A DNA stretch of 12,161 nucleotides from Aquificaceae bacterium (GTDB lineage Bacteria > Aquificota > Aquificia > Aquificales > Aquificaceae), in the NCBI GenBank assembly GCA_015490115.1, contig WFYM01000189.1, positions 1 to 12,161 of the forward strand. The letters are read 5' to 3'. The notes under the pieces are model-generated. The model made no database searches. It was not told where the DNA came from and saw only the letters and a list, made by a program, of their open reading frames with translations. Shown piece by piece: positions 1 to 6,385 of this stretch. The position numbers were made by a program, and so were the translations under genes. Every line of letters starts with the position of its first letter. Position 1 is the stretch's first letter.

Positions 1-416
1 ACGCTTATCGTGACTACTTGAGATAACGCCCCCGAGTAGACCACAATATCCGCGTCGTATTGAAGCCCTCCCCCGTGTTTGTACGATACCCTTATAATGC
101 ACTTTCCGAAGCTGTCGGTGGTGCAGGAGCATGTGTTCCTGTTGGGGCAGTCCGGGAACCAAACCAAGTCGTTGTTTATCCAGAAAGGATCCGTGGAGGC
201 GTAAACGATAACACCCACCGCGGGTGTTCCTTCACCCGTTACTACGGATATTACCAAACTATCCGTACTTGTGCTGACGGTTTGAGAGGTATCGGTAAAG
301 GAGATGTCGGAAGGTGTGACGGAGAGGGTCATGTCCGGTGTGGCTTCCACTGGTCCGCACGCCACGATCATGAATATGGAACTTACAGCTACCACAAGGG
401 TTTTTATTATCCTCAT
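1..416 (-). CDS. Putative lipoprotein with Ig-like domain, C-terminus cut off by window edge
   Basis: This reading frame is open from ATG 416 to the left edge, with 138 residues visible. Residues 1-19 form a lipoprotein signal peptide: a basic start (MRIIK), a hydrophobic core, and a lipobox IVAC with Cys20 as the likely lipidated residue. The mature part is rich in Thr, Ser and Val, as in beta-sandwich domains. The segment around residues 98-110 (CTTDSFGKC then beta-like residues) resembles the 'TDxxGKA' turn of bacterial Ig-like (Big_1) domains, but with cysteines. Four cysteines cluster at 90, 96, 98 and 106, suggesting disulfides or a metal site. An earlier in-frame ATG at 422 touches the G-rich ribosome site, so 416 is the better start. 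The precise family is not recognised. An overlapping plus-strand frame (60-434) is a shadow. Surface-anchored location is inferred from the lipobox. Confidence 0.72.
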   Translation of the reverse strand, partial: MRIIKTLVVAVSSIFMIVACGPVEATPDMTLSVTPSDISFTDTSQTVSTSTDSLVISVVTGEGTPAVGVIVYASTDPFWINNDLVWFPDCPNRNTCSCTTDSFGKCIIRVSYKHGGGLQYDADIVVYSGALSQVVTIS

Positions 417-422
417 TACCAT

Positions 423-432
423 CCCCCCCTTT
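423..432 (-). promoter_or_regulatory. Ribosome binding site of the lipoprotein gene
   Basis: On the minus strand the sequence AAAGGGGGGG lies directly against ATG 422 but ends six bases before ATG 416. This spacing favours 416 as the start codon. Confidence 0.55.
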
Positions 433-435
433 GAG

Positions 436-465
436 ATTTTATGTTAAGGTTCGGCTCGGGTTCAA
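436..465 (-). promoter_or_regulatory. Probable sigma-70 promoter of the lipoprotein gene
   Basis: Minus-strand TTGAAC (465-460) and TAAAAT (441-436) are separated by 18 bp. They match four of six and five of six consensus bases. Transcription would begin near 429, leaving a leader of about 13 nt to the chosen ATG. Confidence 0.5.
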
Positions 466-471
466 GCGTTT

Positions 472-768
472 TTAGTGCTTGAGTATTTCTCTCACCGTCC
501 TCTCTATCTCCTCGGCGAGCTTAAAGTCCTTTTCGGTCAAACCTCCCGCCTCGTGGGTTGTGAGCTTAACTTTGATCCTCTTGAAGCCAACCTCAAGGTC
601 CGGATGGTGCCACATGGCTTCAGCGAGTGAAGCTATGGCGTTCACCACGAAGATGGTCGTCTTCCAGTTTTTAGTTTGGAACTCTCTGACTATGTAGCTT
701 CCTTCGAGGGACCAGCCTTCGAGCTTCGAAAGCTTTTCCTTTATCTGGTCCTCACTCAGCCTCTCCAC
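472..768 (-). CDS. Pterin-4a-carbinolamine dehydratase (PCD/DCoH family)
   Basis: The 98-residue product has the normal length of the PCD family, which dehydrates 4a-hydroxytetrahydrobiopterin and is cytoplasmic. The family signature is complete: Glu50, three residues, His54-His55-Pro56, an aromatic Phe62, His72, and Asp81. The fold is expected to be the alpha-beta DCoH fold. The start is GTG at 768, six bases after a minus-strand AGGAGG. It lies 12 nt downstream of the metallo-beta-lactamase-fold gene and is probably cotranscribed with it. No phenylalanine hydroxylase is in the window. In bacteria without that enzyme, PCD proteins have been linked to molybdopterin cofactor metabolism, so the physiological role here is open. 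The family call is firm. Confidence 0.93.
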   Translation of the reverse strand: MERLSEDQIKEKLSKLEGWSLEGSYIVREFQTKNWKTTIFVVNAIASLAEAMWHHPDLEVGFKRIKVKLTTHEAGGLTEKDFKLAEEIERTVREILKH

Positions 769-780
769 AGTCCACCTCCT

Positions 781-1677
781 CTAAAGCTCCATGTCGAGTT
801 CGTTAAAGACGCTGTAGACGTTCCTCATGTGGAACTCTTCATACATGTAAGAATCTTTGAAGGGTGAGTCCTTTAAAGCTTCCTTTATCTCGTCCACGAA
901 GAGACCCTCCTCCTTCAGCTTCCTCACATTTTCCCTCACGTAAGTTATATAGCTCTTCGTCCAGTCAACAGCTCTGACGTCCATCGGATCCCCGTGACCC
1001 CCGAGTATGAGCTTTGGCTTCATCTTTTTTATCCTTTCGAGGACCTCGAGCCACCTCTTGGTAGCTACGTTCCTGTCGCCTAAGAAGGGTATCCTCTTGT
1101 AGGAGACGAGGTCCCCTACGAAGAGTATACCGTCGAGCTTCACGACGAGGTCCGTGTTCGTGTGGGCCGGTGTCATGGGTATTATCTCTATTATCTTCTT
1201 GCCTACCCTCAGCTTCACCCTGCTGTCGACGACGACGTCAGGTGGAGCGAGTTTGACGTTGTCGAAGACTCCGGGGAAGCTCTCCTTTATAGCTTCGAGG
1301 ACCATATCCGCGAAGCCTTCATCGTAAAACTCCTTCAAATTCTTGTGGGCTATGACCTTGGCTCCGGCTTCCTTGTAGGCGGATATGCCGAACCAGTGGT
1401 CCATGTGGTAGTGGGTGATGATGACGTAAAGGATCGGTGCCTCTTTTACTCTCTTTAGAGCCTCCATGAACTCCTTAGCAAGCTCGGGAGTTGAAAGTGT
1501 GTCTATGACTACCCATCCCTCTCTTGTGAGGATCCCGTAAGAGTTGGACATAAAACCCCTGTTTTCCTTCGAGGGAAGCCCGTAAGCTCCCTTCGCCATG
1601 TAGACGTTCTCCGTGACCTTTACAAGGTTCATGCCGAAGGCTAACGCCACGAGGAGGTTAAGAAGAAGGACCACCAT
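781..1677 (-). CDS. Exported metallo-beta-lactamase-fold hydrolase
   Basis: The product has 298 residues. Residues 1-15 are very hydrophobic, a likely signal peptide, although it lacks the usual N-terminal Lys/Arg, so export is inferred. The zinc-binding set of the superfamily is present: His89, His91, Asp93 and His94 in THYHMDHW, His172 in TPAHTNTD, Asp189 in FVGDL, and His228 in GGHGD. This fits a binuclear Zn (or Fe) hydrolase of the group that includes SoxH-like proteins of sulfur oxidisers and class B lactamase relatives. The substrate cannot be read from the sequence. The start is ATG 1677 because GGGAGGGTGA precedes it and an in-frame TGA sits just upstream at 1683-1681. A second in-frame ATG at residue 16 would give a cytoplasmic form but has weaker translation signals. 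It is the first gene of a two-gene unit with the PCD gene. Confidence 0.85.
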   Translation of the reverse strand: MVVLLLNLLVALAFGMNLVKVTENVYMAKGAYGLPSKENRGFMSNSYGILTREGWVVIDTLSTPELAKEFMEALKRVKEAPILYVIITHYHMDHWFGISAYKEAGAKVIAHKNLKEFYDEGFADMVLEAIKESFPGVFDNVKLAPPDVVVDSRVKLRVGKKIIEIIPMTPAHTNTDLVVKLDGILFVGDLVSYKRIPFLGDRNVATKRWLEVLERIKKMKPKLILGGHGDPMDVRAVDWTKSYITYVRENVRKLKEEGLFVDEIKEALKDSPFKDSYMYEEFHMRNVYSVFNELDMEL

Positions 1678-1727
1678 AGCTCACCCTCCCTTTATAATTA
1701 ACACAGAAGAACTCAGGAGGGAAGAGC
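1678..1727. promoter_or_regulatory. 50-bp divergent promoter region, hydrolase gene and encapsulin operon
   Basis: Two genes start back to back here. On the plus strand a perfect TATAAT (1693-1698) is followed by AGGAGG (1715-1720), seven bases before the encapsulin ATG. No good -35 box is visible. On the minus strand the same AT-rich island offers TAATTA (1700-1695) or TATAAA (1696-1691), ahead of GGGAGGG and the hydrolase ATG. The two -10 boxes overlap, so the polymerases would compete. No operator-like palindrome was recognised. Confidence 0.5.
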
Positions 1728-2579
1728 ATGGACTTTCTCGGAAGGGAGGAGTCGCCCCTCTCAGCTGAGGAGTGGAAGCAGATAGAGAAGGCGGTAGTCG
1801 AAGCTGCGAAAAGCACACTCGTTTGCAGGAAGTTCGTCCCCGTGTTCGGACCCATAGGTCCTGGTCACCAGATGGTCTCCTACGACGTGATCTACGGTAT
1901 GGAGCCGGGGGTATGCGAGATAAAGCCCGGTCAAGAGTACGAGACCTGCGAGCCTATAAGGACTGGTGTGAGAAAGCACATACCGATACCTACTATATAC
2001 AAGGACTTCGTCATATCCTGGAGGGACCTCGAATACTACAGGCAGTTCAACATGCCCATAGACACCTCGAACGCTGTCGCCGCGGCTGTTGCAACAGCTG
2101 TCGCCGAGGATACCCTCATACTCCTCGGGAACAAGAACTTGGGTCTTGAGGGTCTCATGACCGCTGAAGGTATAAACAAGATGTCCATGAGCGACTGGAA
2201 CGTTGTCGGGAACGCCTTCAACGACGTCATGGCGGGCATTTCCAAGCTTGTGGAACTCGGCTTTTACGGTAACTACTACCTGATCGTGAACCCGAAGCAG
2301 TATTTCCAGCTGAACCGCATGCACGACAACTCGGGACTCCTCGAGATAGAGCAGATAAAGAAGATAGTAGACGACGTCCTCCAAACCCCCATAGTCCCCG
2401 AAAACAAAGCCCTACTCGTCTCAGCAGGTCCCCAGAACTTCGACCTCGTAATAGCTCAGGATATCAGCGTCGCTTACGTTGAGACTTCGAACATGAACCA
2501 CGTCTTCAGGGTCCTCGAGATGGTAGCCCTCAGGATAAAGAGACCCTCCTCCATACTGGTGATAAGTAAAGGGAAGTAG
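1728..2579 (+). CDS. Encapsulin shell protein, family 1 (HK97-fold, linocin_M18-like)
   Basis: This 283-residue protein aligns from its first residues with the Thermotoga maritima encapsulin (MDFLGREESPLSAEEW against MEFLKRSFAPLTEKQW, then RKFV.V.GP). The C-terminal part also aligns (LVIAQDIS.AYVE against LILGQDLSIGYED). Family 1 shell proteins self-assemble into icosahedral protein nanocompartments and load cargo through a short peptide. T. maritima-type shells are about 265 residues. The extra length here lies mainly at residues 45-80, the region of the E-loop. Cysteines occur only at 33, 63 and 74, two of them in that loop. The flavin-contacting Arg79 of T. maritima aligns to a Tyr (91), while a Trp (98) lies one position from the flavin-stacking Trp87, so flavin binding is uncertain. 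No classical cargo gene adjoins. The next gene, a cysteine synthase, begins immediately after the TAG. The start at ATG 1728 has AGGAGG seven bases upstream. Confidence 0.95.
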   Translation: MDFLGREESPLSAEEWKQIEKAVVEAAKSTLVCRKFVPVFGPIGPGHQMVSYDVIYGMEPGVCEIKPGQEYETCEPIRTGVRKHIPIPTIYKDFVISWRDLEYYRQFNMPIDTSNAVAAAVATAVAEDTLILLGNKNLGLEGLMTAEGINKMSMSDWNVVGNAFNDVMAGISKLVELGFYGNYYLIVNPKQYFQLNRMHDNSGLLEIEQIKKIVDDVLQTPIVPENKALLVSAGPQNFDLVIAQDISVAYVETSNMNHVFRVLEMVALRIKRPSSILVISKGK

Positions 2580-3539
2580 ATGTGGGTCCTCGGACAGCAC
2601 GACGAGCCTTACAGGAAGCTGAGAAGCTCGGTCCTCAGCCTCGTCGGGAACACACCCCTCGTCAAGCTCTCCAAGGTGATACCTAAGGACGTCTCCCCGG
2701 ATGTGGAGATATACGCGAAGCTCGAGGGCTTCAACCCGGGAGGTTCGGTGAAGGACAGACCAGCCCTCAGCATGTTCCTCGACGCTATAGAAAAGGGGTT
2801 GATAAAAGAGGGGAAGGTTGTAATAGACGCGACCTCTGGGAACACGGGTATAGCCCTCGCCATGGTGGGTTCAGCCCTCGGAGTCCCTGTGGAACTTGCG
2901 ATGCCCGCGAACGTGAGCGAGGAGAGGAAGAGGATAATAAGAGCCTTCGGAGCGAAGATATACCTGACCGATCCCCTCGAGGGGACGGACGGGGCTATAC
3001 TCTTCGTGAGGGACCTCGTTGAAAGGAACCCGGAGAAATACGTCTACCTCGACCAATACAACAACCCGGCGAACTGGAAAGCCCACTTTTACTCCACGGG
3101 CATAGAGATATGGAACCAGACCCAAGGCAGGGTCACCCACTTCGTAGCGGGTATAGGGACCGGGGGAACGATTATGGGGACAGGGAGGAGGCTAAAAGTA
3201 TACAACCAAAACGTTCAGATAATAGGGGTCCAGCCAGCCCACCCCTTCCACGGGATAGAGGGTCTGAAGCACATAGAGAGTTCGATAAAGCCCGGCATAT
3301 TCGACGAGAACCTCCTCGACAGGACCATATTCGTCGAGACAGAGGAGGCTTACGAGTGGGCGAGGAGGCTCGTCAAGGAAGAATCCCTCTTCGTCGGTCA
3401 GTCTTCGGGTGCGGCTCTCGCAGCGTGTGTCAAGATAGCGAGGGAGTTGTCCGAGAGGGGTGAAAAGGCTGTTATAGTTACCGTCTTCCCCGACGGGGGT
3501 GAGAGGTATCTCTCCACAGCCCTATTCGAGGAGACTTGA
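2580..3539 (+). CDS. cysM: Cysteine synthase (PLP-dependent, CysK/CysM family)
   Basis: The 319-residue product is a fold-type II PLP enzyme that makes cysteine from O-acetylserine (or a related activated serine) and sulfide or another sulfur donor. It shows the PLP lysine Lys58 in NPGGSVKDR, the substrate loop TSGNTG (85-90), the phosphate-binding GTGGT (193-197), and the pyridine-contacting SSGA near residue 275. The stretch 'MPANVSEERKRIIRAFGA' is the usual segment after the substrate loop. The ATG directly follows the encapsulin TAG with no intervening base, and AAGGGAAG just upstream can serve as ribosome site, so translation is probably coupled to the shell gene. Fifteen to seventeen residues precede the conserved SSVLSLVGNTPLV core, a modest N-terminal extension. 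CysK versus CysM type and sulfur donor preference cannot be settled from sequence alone. Stop and start of the next gene overlap. Confidence 0.93.
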   Translation: MWVLGQHDEPYRKLRSSVLSLVGNTPLVKLSKVIPKDVSPDVEIYAKLEGFNPGGSVKDRPALSMFLDAIEKGLIKEGKVVIDATSGNTGIALAMVGSALGVPVELAMPANVSEERKRIIRAFGAKIYLTDPLEGTDGAILFVRDLVERNPEKYVYLDQYNNPANWKAHFYSTGIEIWNQTQGRVTHFVAGIGTGGTIMGTGRRLKVYNQNVQIIGVQPAHPFHGIEGLKHIESSIKPGIFDENLLDRTIFVETEEAYEWARRLVKEESLFVGQSSGAALAACVKIARELSERGEKAVIVTVFPDGGERYLSTALFEET

Positions 3540-4210
3540 TGGGGAAACTCTACGTGGTCCCGACCCCCATAGGGAACTTAAAGGACATAACTCTGAGGGC
3601 TTTGGAGGTCCTAAGATCCGTGAACTACATAGCTTGCGAGGACACGAGGAGGACACTAATACTCCTCAACCACTACAACATAAAGGGGAAGAAGCTGATC
3701 AGCTACTACGAGCCTAAGGAGGAGAAGCAGATACCGAAGATAATGAAGGTCTTAGAAAAGGAGGAGGTTGCCCTCGTCACCGACGCTGGGACACCCGCCA
3801 TATCCGACCCCGGATACAGGCTCATAAGGAGGTGTATAGAGGAAGGGGTTGAGGTCGAGGTCCTTCCCGGTCCCTCCGCTGTGACGACAGCCCTCGTCGG
3901 GTCGGGACTTCCGACCGACAGGTTCCTCTTTGCCGGCTTCCCGCCCAAGAAGGGGACGAGAGGCTTCTTAGAGGAGCTAAAGACTTGTCAGGAGGCTACG
4001 GTCATACTTTTCGAGTCACCGAAGAGGGTTTTGAAGACCCTCCAGCTGGTAAGGGAGGTCTTCGGTGAGGTGAGCGTGTGCGTTGCGAGGGAGCTTACGA
4101 AGATCCACGAAGAGTATATAAGGGGTTCCGTCTCGGAGGTTATAGAGGAGATAAGTAAAAGAGGTGAGCTGAAGGGTGAGGTAGTCATCCTAATAAGCGA
4201 AAAGGTCTAA
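3539..4210 (+). CDS. rsmI: 16S rRNA (cytidine-1402-2'-O)-methyltransferase, short form
   Basis: RsmI uses SAM to methylate the ribose of C1402 in the ribosomal P site. The product has 223 residues with the family's tetrapyrrole-methylase-type fold: VVPTPIGNL at 6-14, CEDTRRT at 33-39, VTDAGTPAISDPG near 79-91, GPSAVTTALVGSG near 105-117, and FLFAGFPP. E. coli RsmI is about 286 residues. The extra C-terminal domain is missing here, which also occurs in other small-genome thermophiles. The ATG overlaps the cysteine synthase TGA (TGATG), a typical coupled start; a TTG one codon earlier is less likely. The stop codon overlaps the tail of tatA on the other strand. Confidence 0.93.
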   Translation: MGKLYVVPTPIGNLKDITLRALEVLRSVNYIACEDTRRTLILLNHYNIKGKKLISYYEPKEEKQIPKIMKVLEKEEVALVTDAGTPAISDPGYRLIRRCIEEGVEVEVLPGPSAVTTALVGSGLPTDRFLFAGFPPKKGTRGFLEELKTCQEATVILFESPKRVLKTLQLVREVFGEVSVCVARELTKIHEEYIRGSVSEVIEEISKRGELKGEVVILISEKV

Positions 4211-4443
4211 CCGGCTTTAGCCTCCTTGGTCTCCTCCTTCTCCTCCTTCACCTCTTCAGCTTTTACCTCTTTTATCTTCTTCTCCTCCTCTTCAAGCTCT
4301 CCGGAGAGAGCCTTCTTGAAGTTCCTTATACCCACCCCGAGAGCCTTCCCGGCTTCCGGGAGCCTCGAAGCTCCGAAGAGGACGAGGATTATGGCGAGGA
4401 TGACGAGAAGCTCAGGAAGCGATATGTTCCCTATGAACGGCAT
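4207..4443 (-). CDS. tatA: Sec-independent translocase subunit TatA/TatE
   Basis: This 78-residue membrane protein belongs to the twin-arginine translocase, which exports folded proteins. It has a short N-terminal transmembrane helix (about residues 7-22), the FG hinge at 23-24, and an amphipathic helix (26-44, RLPEAGKALGVGIRNFKK) that is the family hallmark. The tail (48-78) is almost entirely Glu, Lys and Ala and is expected to be disordered or helical in the cytoplasm. AAGGAGGAAGG precedes the ATG on the minus strand. No tatC is nearby. The gene overlaps the end of rsmI by four bases tail to tail. Confidence 0.93.
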   Translation of the reverse strand: MPFIGNISLPELLVILAIILVLFGASRLPEAGKALGVGIRNFKKALSGELEEEEKKIKEVKAEEVKEEKEETKEAKAG

Positions 4444-4464
4444 CTTCCTTCCTCCTTACTTTCT

Positions 4465-4470
4465 ATTATA
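4465..4470 (-). promoter_or_regulatory. Possible -10 box for tatA
   Basis: A perfect minus-strand TATAAT lies in the 32-bp gap between the small CC-ending gene and tatA, about 21 bp before the ATG. No clear -35 box was seen. tatA could be transcribed from here as well as by readthrough from cstA. Confidence 0.4.
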
Positions 4471-4475
4471 GGAAC

Positions 4476-4718
4476 TTAACAGCACCTTATCCACTCCAAG
4501 GGTGATGTGGAAAGACCCATCCTCCTGTGCCACCTGTGGAACTCCTCGAGAAGTTCGGGATAAGCTTCGAGGAAGAGGATCCTGTAAGGGTTGGGTATAC
4601 CGAAGTAGTCGGAGAAAACGAAGAAGAGGAAGACCTCCTCCAGTTTGTCAGCTTCCCTTCCCATAACCTGCCCGAACTTTAGCCTGTAAAACTCTTGGAG
4701 GATCTCCTTCAGCTTCAA
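4476..4718 (-). CDS. Small CstA-associated protein ending in Cys-Cys (cory-CC-star type)
   Basis: The 80-residue product resembles the small proteins named 'cory-CC-star' in public annotation, which accompany CstA-type transporters and end in a Cys-Cys pair. Features seen are a basic, amphipathic N-terminal helix, an aromatic stretch (VFLFFVFSDYFG, 29-40), NPYR at 43-46, FHRWHRRMG at 60-68, and the last residues WIRCC. The final codons are TGC TGT TAA, so both are true cysteines and no selenocysteine codon is present. The start is taken as TTG 4718, overlapping the cstA TGA (TTGA) with AGGTCAGGA upstream; an internal ATG at residue 19 would remove conserved-looking sequence. It may modulate the transporter or handle a thiol or metal, but no activity can be assigned. 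Family naming is from memory. Confidence 0.72.
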   Translation of the reverse strand: MKLKEILQEFYRLKFGQVMGREADKLEEVFLFFVFSDYFGIPNPYRILFLEAYPELLEEFHRWHRRMGLSTSPLEWIRCC

Positions 4719-6385
4719 GTCCTGACCTCTTCAGCCCTGAGGACCTTTACAGCTTCGAGGATTATAGCCACTTCAAGTAGCAGGATCACACCGCTGACGG
4801 AGGCGAGCAGGTAGTCACCCTTGCTCAGGTTGTTCGTCATGTTCAGAAACATGGCTGTCGAGGTGATCAGGAGAACGAGCAGGAGGGGAAGGAGTATCGG
4901 TAGGGTCGGTCTTTTCTCACTTCTGAGGTATAGGTATGTAACGAGCAGGGCGAGACCCGCAAGGAGCTGGTTGGCAGCTCCGAAAACAGGCCAAAAGAGG
5001 AGTCCCCCTTTCCCGCCTTCTTTCGCGAGGACGAGAGCCATCGATGTCCCTACAGCCATCCCCGATGAGAACCACTTGTTCCTCAAGGGACCTATCCTGT
5101 ATATAACACCAAGCTCGTTCAGTATGTATCTTTGGATCCTCACGCTCGTGTCCATCGTGGTCGCTGCGAAGAGGACTATCAAGGTAGCTACGAAGGTCCT
5201 CGAAAGCTCAGGGTCTATACCGAGGGAGGAGATGAGGTTCGCTCCCCCTTCGACGACAGCGGGGATCGCGGACTTCTTTATGGAAGCCCAAGAGCTGTAA
5301 AGCTCCTCGAACTTACCCGCTGAGACCATGGCTATCCCCGCTGTGCAGGCGACTATGACAGCTGTCGCCAAGGAACTCTCACCTAGGAAACCGAGGTAGC
5401 CTACCGTTCTCGCGTCCTTTTCGGAAGAGAGCTGTTTCGAGGAGGTCCCGGAAGATACCAAAGCGTGGAAACCGCTGAGCGCCCCGCAAGCTATCGTTAT
5501 GAAGAGGAAGGGGAATATGGGAGGCGCACCTTCCGGGCTTGGGTTAAAAGCTGGTGCTACCACCTTAGGGTTCGAGACAACAGCCCCTACGTATATGAGT
5601 ATCAGGAGGATTATAACTTGGAGACCGTTCAGGAAGTCCCTCGGCTGGAGGAGGACCCAGACGGGAAGGGCTGAGGCGAAGAAGGTGTAGGTGAATAGGA
5701 CGATTATCCAAAGCATTATGGGGTCGAGACCGAGAAGTTTTGCTAACGGCTTCACATCTACGGGGTAAGCGCTCCCCACGATCATGGAAAGGTAGAGAAG
5801 CACGAGGAATACACCCGTGGGTATCAGGAAGTTCACCTTGAACCTGTAGACCGAGTATCCGAAGGCGACAGCGAGGGGGACTATAGCCCAAGCGGGTATG
5901 ACGCTCGTCGGGTATTTAGTAAACAAAAGGGCTATGACGTATGCGAAGACAGCGTTCACAAGTATAGCCAAAGCCAAGATCAGCAAAAGGAATAGGACCC
6001 TCGCCCTCTCACCCGCGTACTCCCCGAGTATCGTCCCTATTGACCTTCCCTTGTGCCTCACGGAGGTAACCAAAGCTCCGAAATCGTGGACAGCACCTAT
6101 GAAGACAGCCCCGAGGACCACCCAAAGGAGCGCGGGGACCCAGCCCCATATGACAGCTATAGCCGGACCCACTATCGGACCAGCCCCCGTTATGGAGGTG
6201 AAGTGGTGACCGAGGAGGATCCACTTGTTCGTCGGGACGTAGTCGACACCGTCTTTAAACTCGTGAGCCGGTGTTTTCCTGTTCTCGTCCAAGGCGAAGA
6301 CCTTCGAAGCCAAATACCTCGAGTAAACGAGGTAGCCGAGGAGGTAACACAAAAAGGCGAACCCTACTATTCCGAGGGCGCTCAT
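4715..6385 (-). CDS. cstA: Carbon starvation protein CstA family transporter
   Basis: The 556-residue integral membrane protein has about 15 or more hydrophobic segments. It carries the conserved N-terminal region of the family: TNKWILLGHHFTSITGAGP near residues 52-70, then VFIGAVHDFG and SVRHKGRSIG. CstA and BtsT of enteric bacteria take up pyruvate and have also been linked to peptide uptake, so pyruvate or a related carboxylate is a reasonable but unproven substrate. E. coli CstA is about 700 residues; this one is a shorter version. An in-frame TAA at 6397-6395 fixes ATG 6385 as the first possible start. There is no Shine-Dalgarno, and the divergent thiO start lies only 17 bp away. The stop overlaps the start of the small CC-ending gene, indicating an operon. 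Confidence 0.93.
   Translation of the reverse strand: MSALGIVGFAFLCYLLGYLVYSRYLASKVFALDENRKTPAHEFKDGVDYVPTNKWILLGHHFTSITGAGPIVGPAIAVIWGWVPALLWVVLGAVFIGAVHDFGALVTSVRHKGRSIGTILGEYAGERARVLFLLLILALAILVNAVFAYVIALLFTKYPTSVIPAWAIVPLAVAFGYSVYRFKVNFLIPTGVFLVLLYLSMIVGSAYPVDVKPLAKLLGLDPIMLWIIVLFTYTFFASALPVWVLLQPRDFLNGLQVIILLILIYVGAVVSNPKVVAPAFNPSPEGAPPIFPFLFITIACGALSGFHALVSSGTSSKQLSSEKDARTVGYLGFLGESSLATAVIVACTAGIAMVSAGKFEELYSSWASIKKSAIPAVVEGGANLISSLGIDPELSRTFVATLIVLFAATTMDTSVRIQRYILNELGVIYRIGPLRNKWFSSGMAVGTSMALVLAKEGGKGGLLFWPVFGAANQLLAGLALLVTYLYLRSEKRPTLPILLPLLLVLLITSTAMFLNMTNNLSKGDYLLASVSGVILLLEVAIILEAVKVLRAEEVRT

Noticed and set aside
60..434. Plus-strand open frame of 124 codons at the left end
   Set aside because: Composition is His/Tyr/Gly-rich with no protein-like pattern. 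The opposite strand holds a convincing lipoprotein gene with lipobox, ribosome site and promoter.
1761..2384. Minus-strand open frame of 207 codons inside the encapsulin gene
   Set aside because: Its His/Tyr/Val-rich composition is what the codon bias of the plus-strand gene produces in the mirror frame; the encapsulin is certain.
1728..4210. Classical encapsulin cargo (ferritin-like, peroxidase, hemerythrin) or a canonical loading peptide near the shell gene
   Set aside because: No such protein is encoded in the window, and no nearby C-terminus matches the known LGIRKL/GSLR-type peptides.
4476..4484. Selenocysteine at the end of the small CstA partner
   Set aside because: The last codons are TGC TGT TAA, so there is no in-frame TGA to recode.
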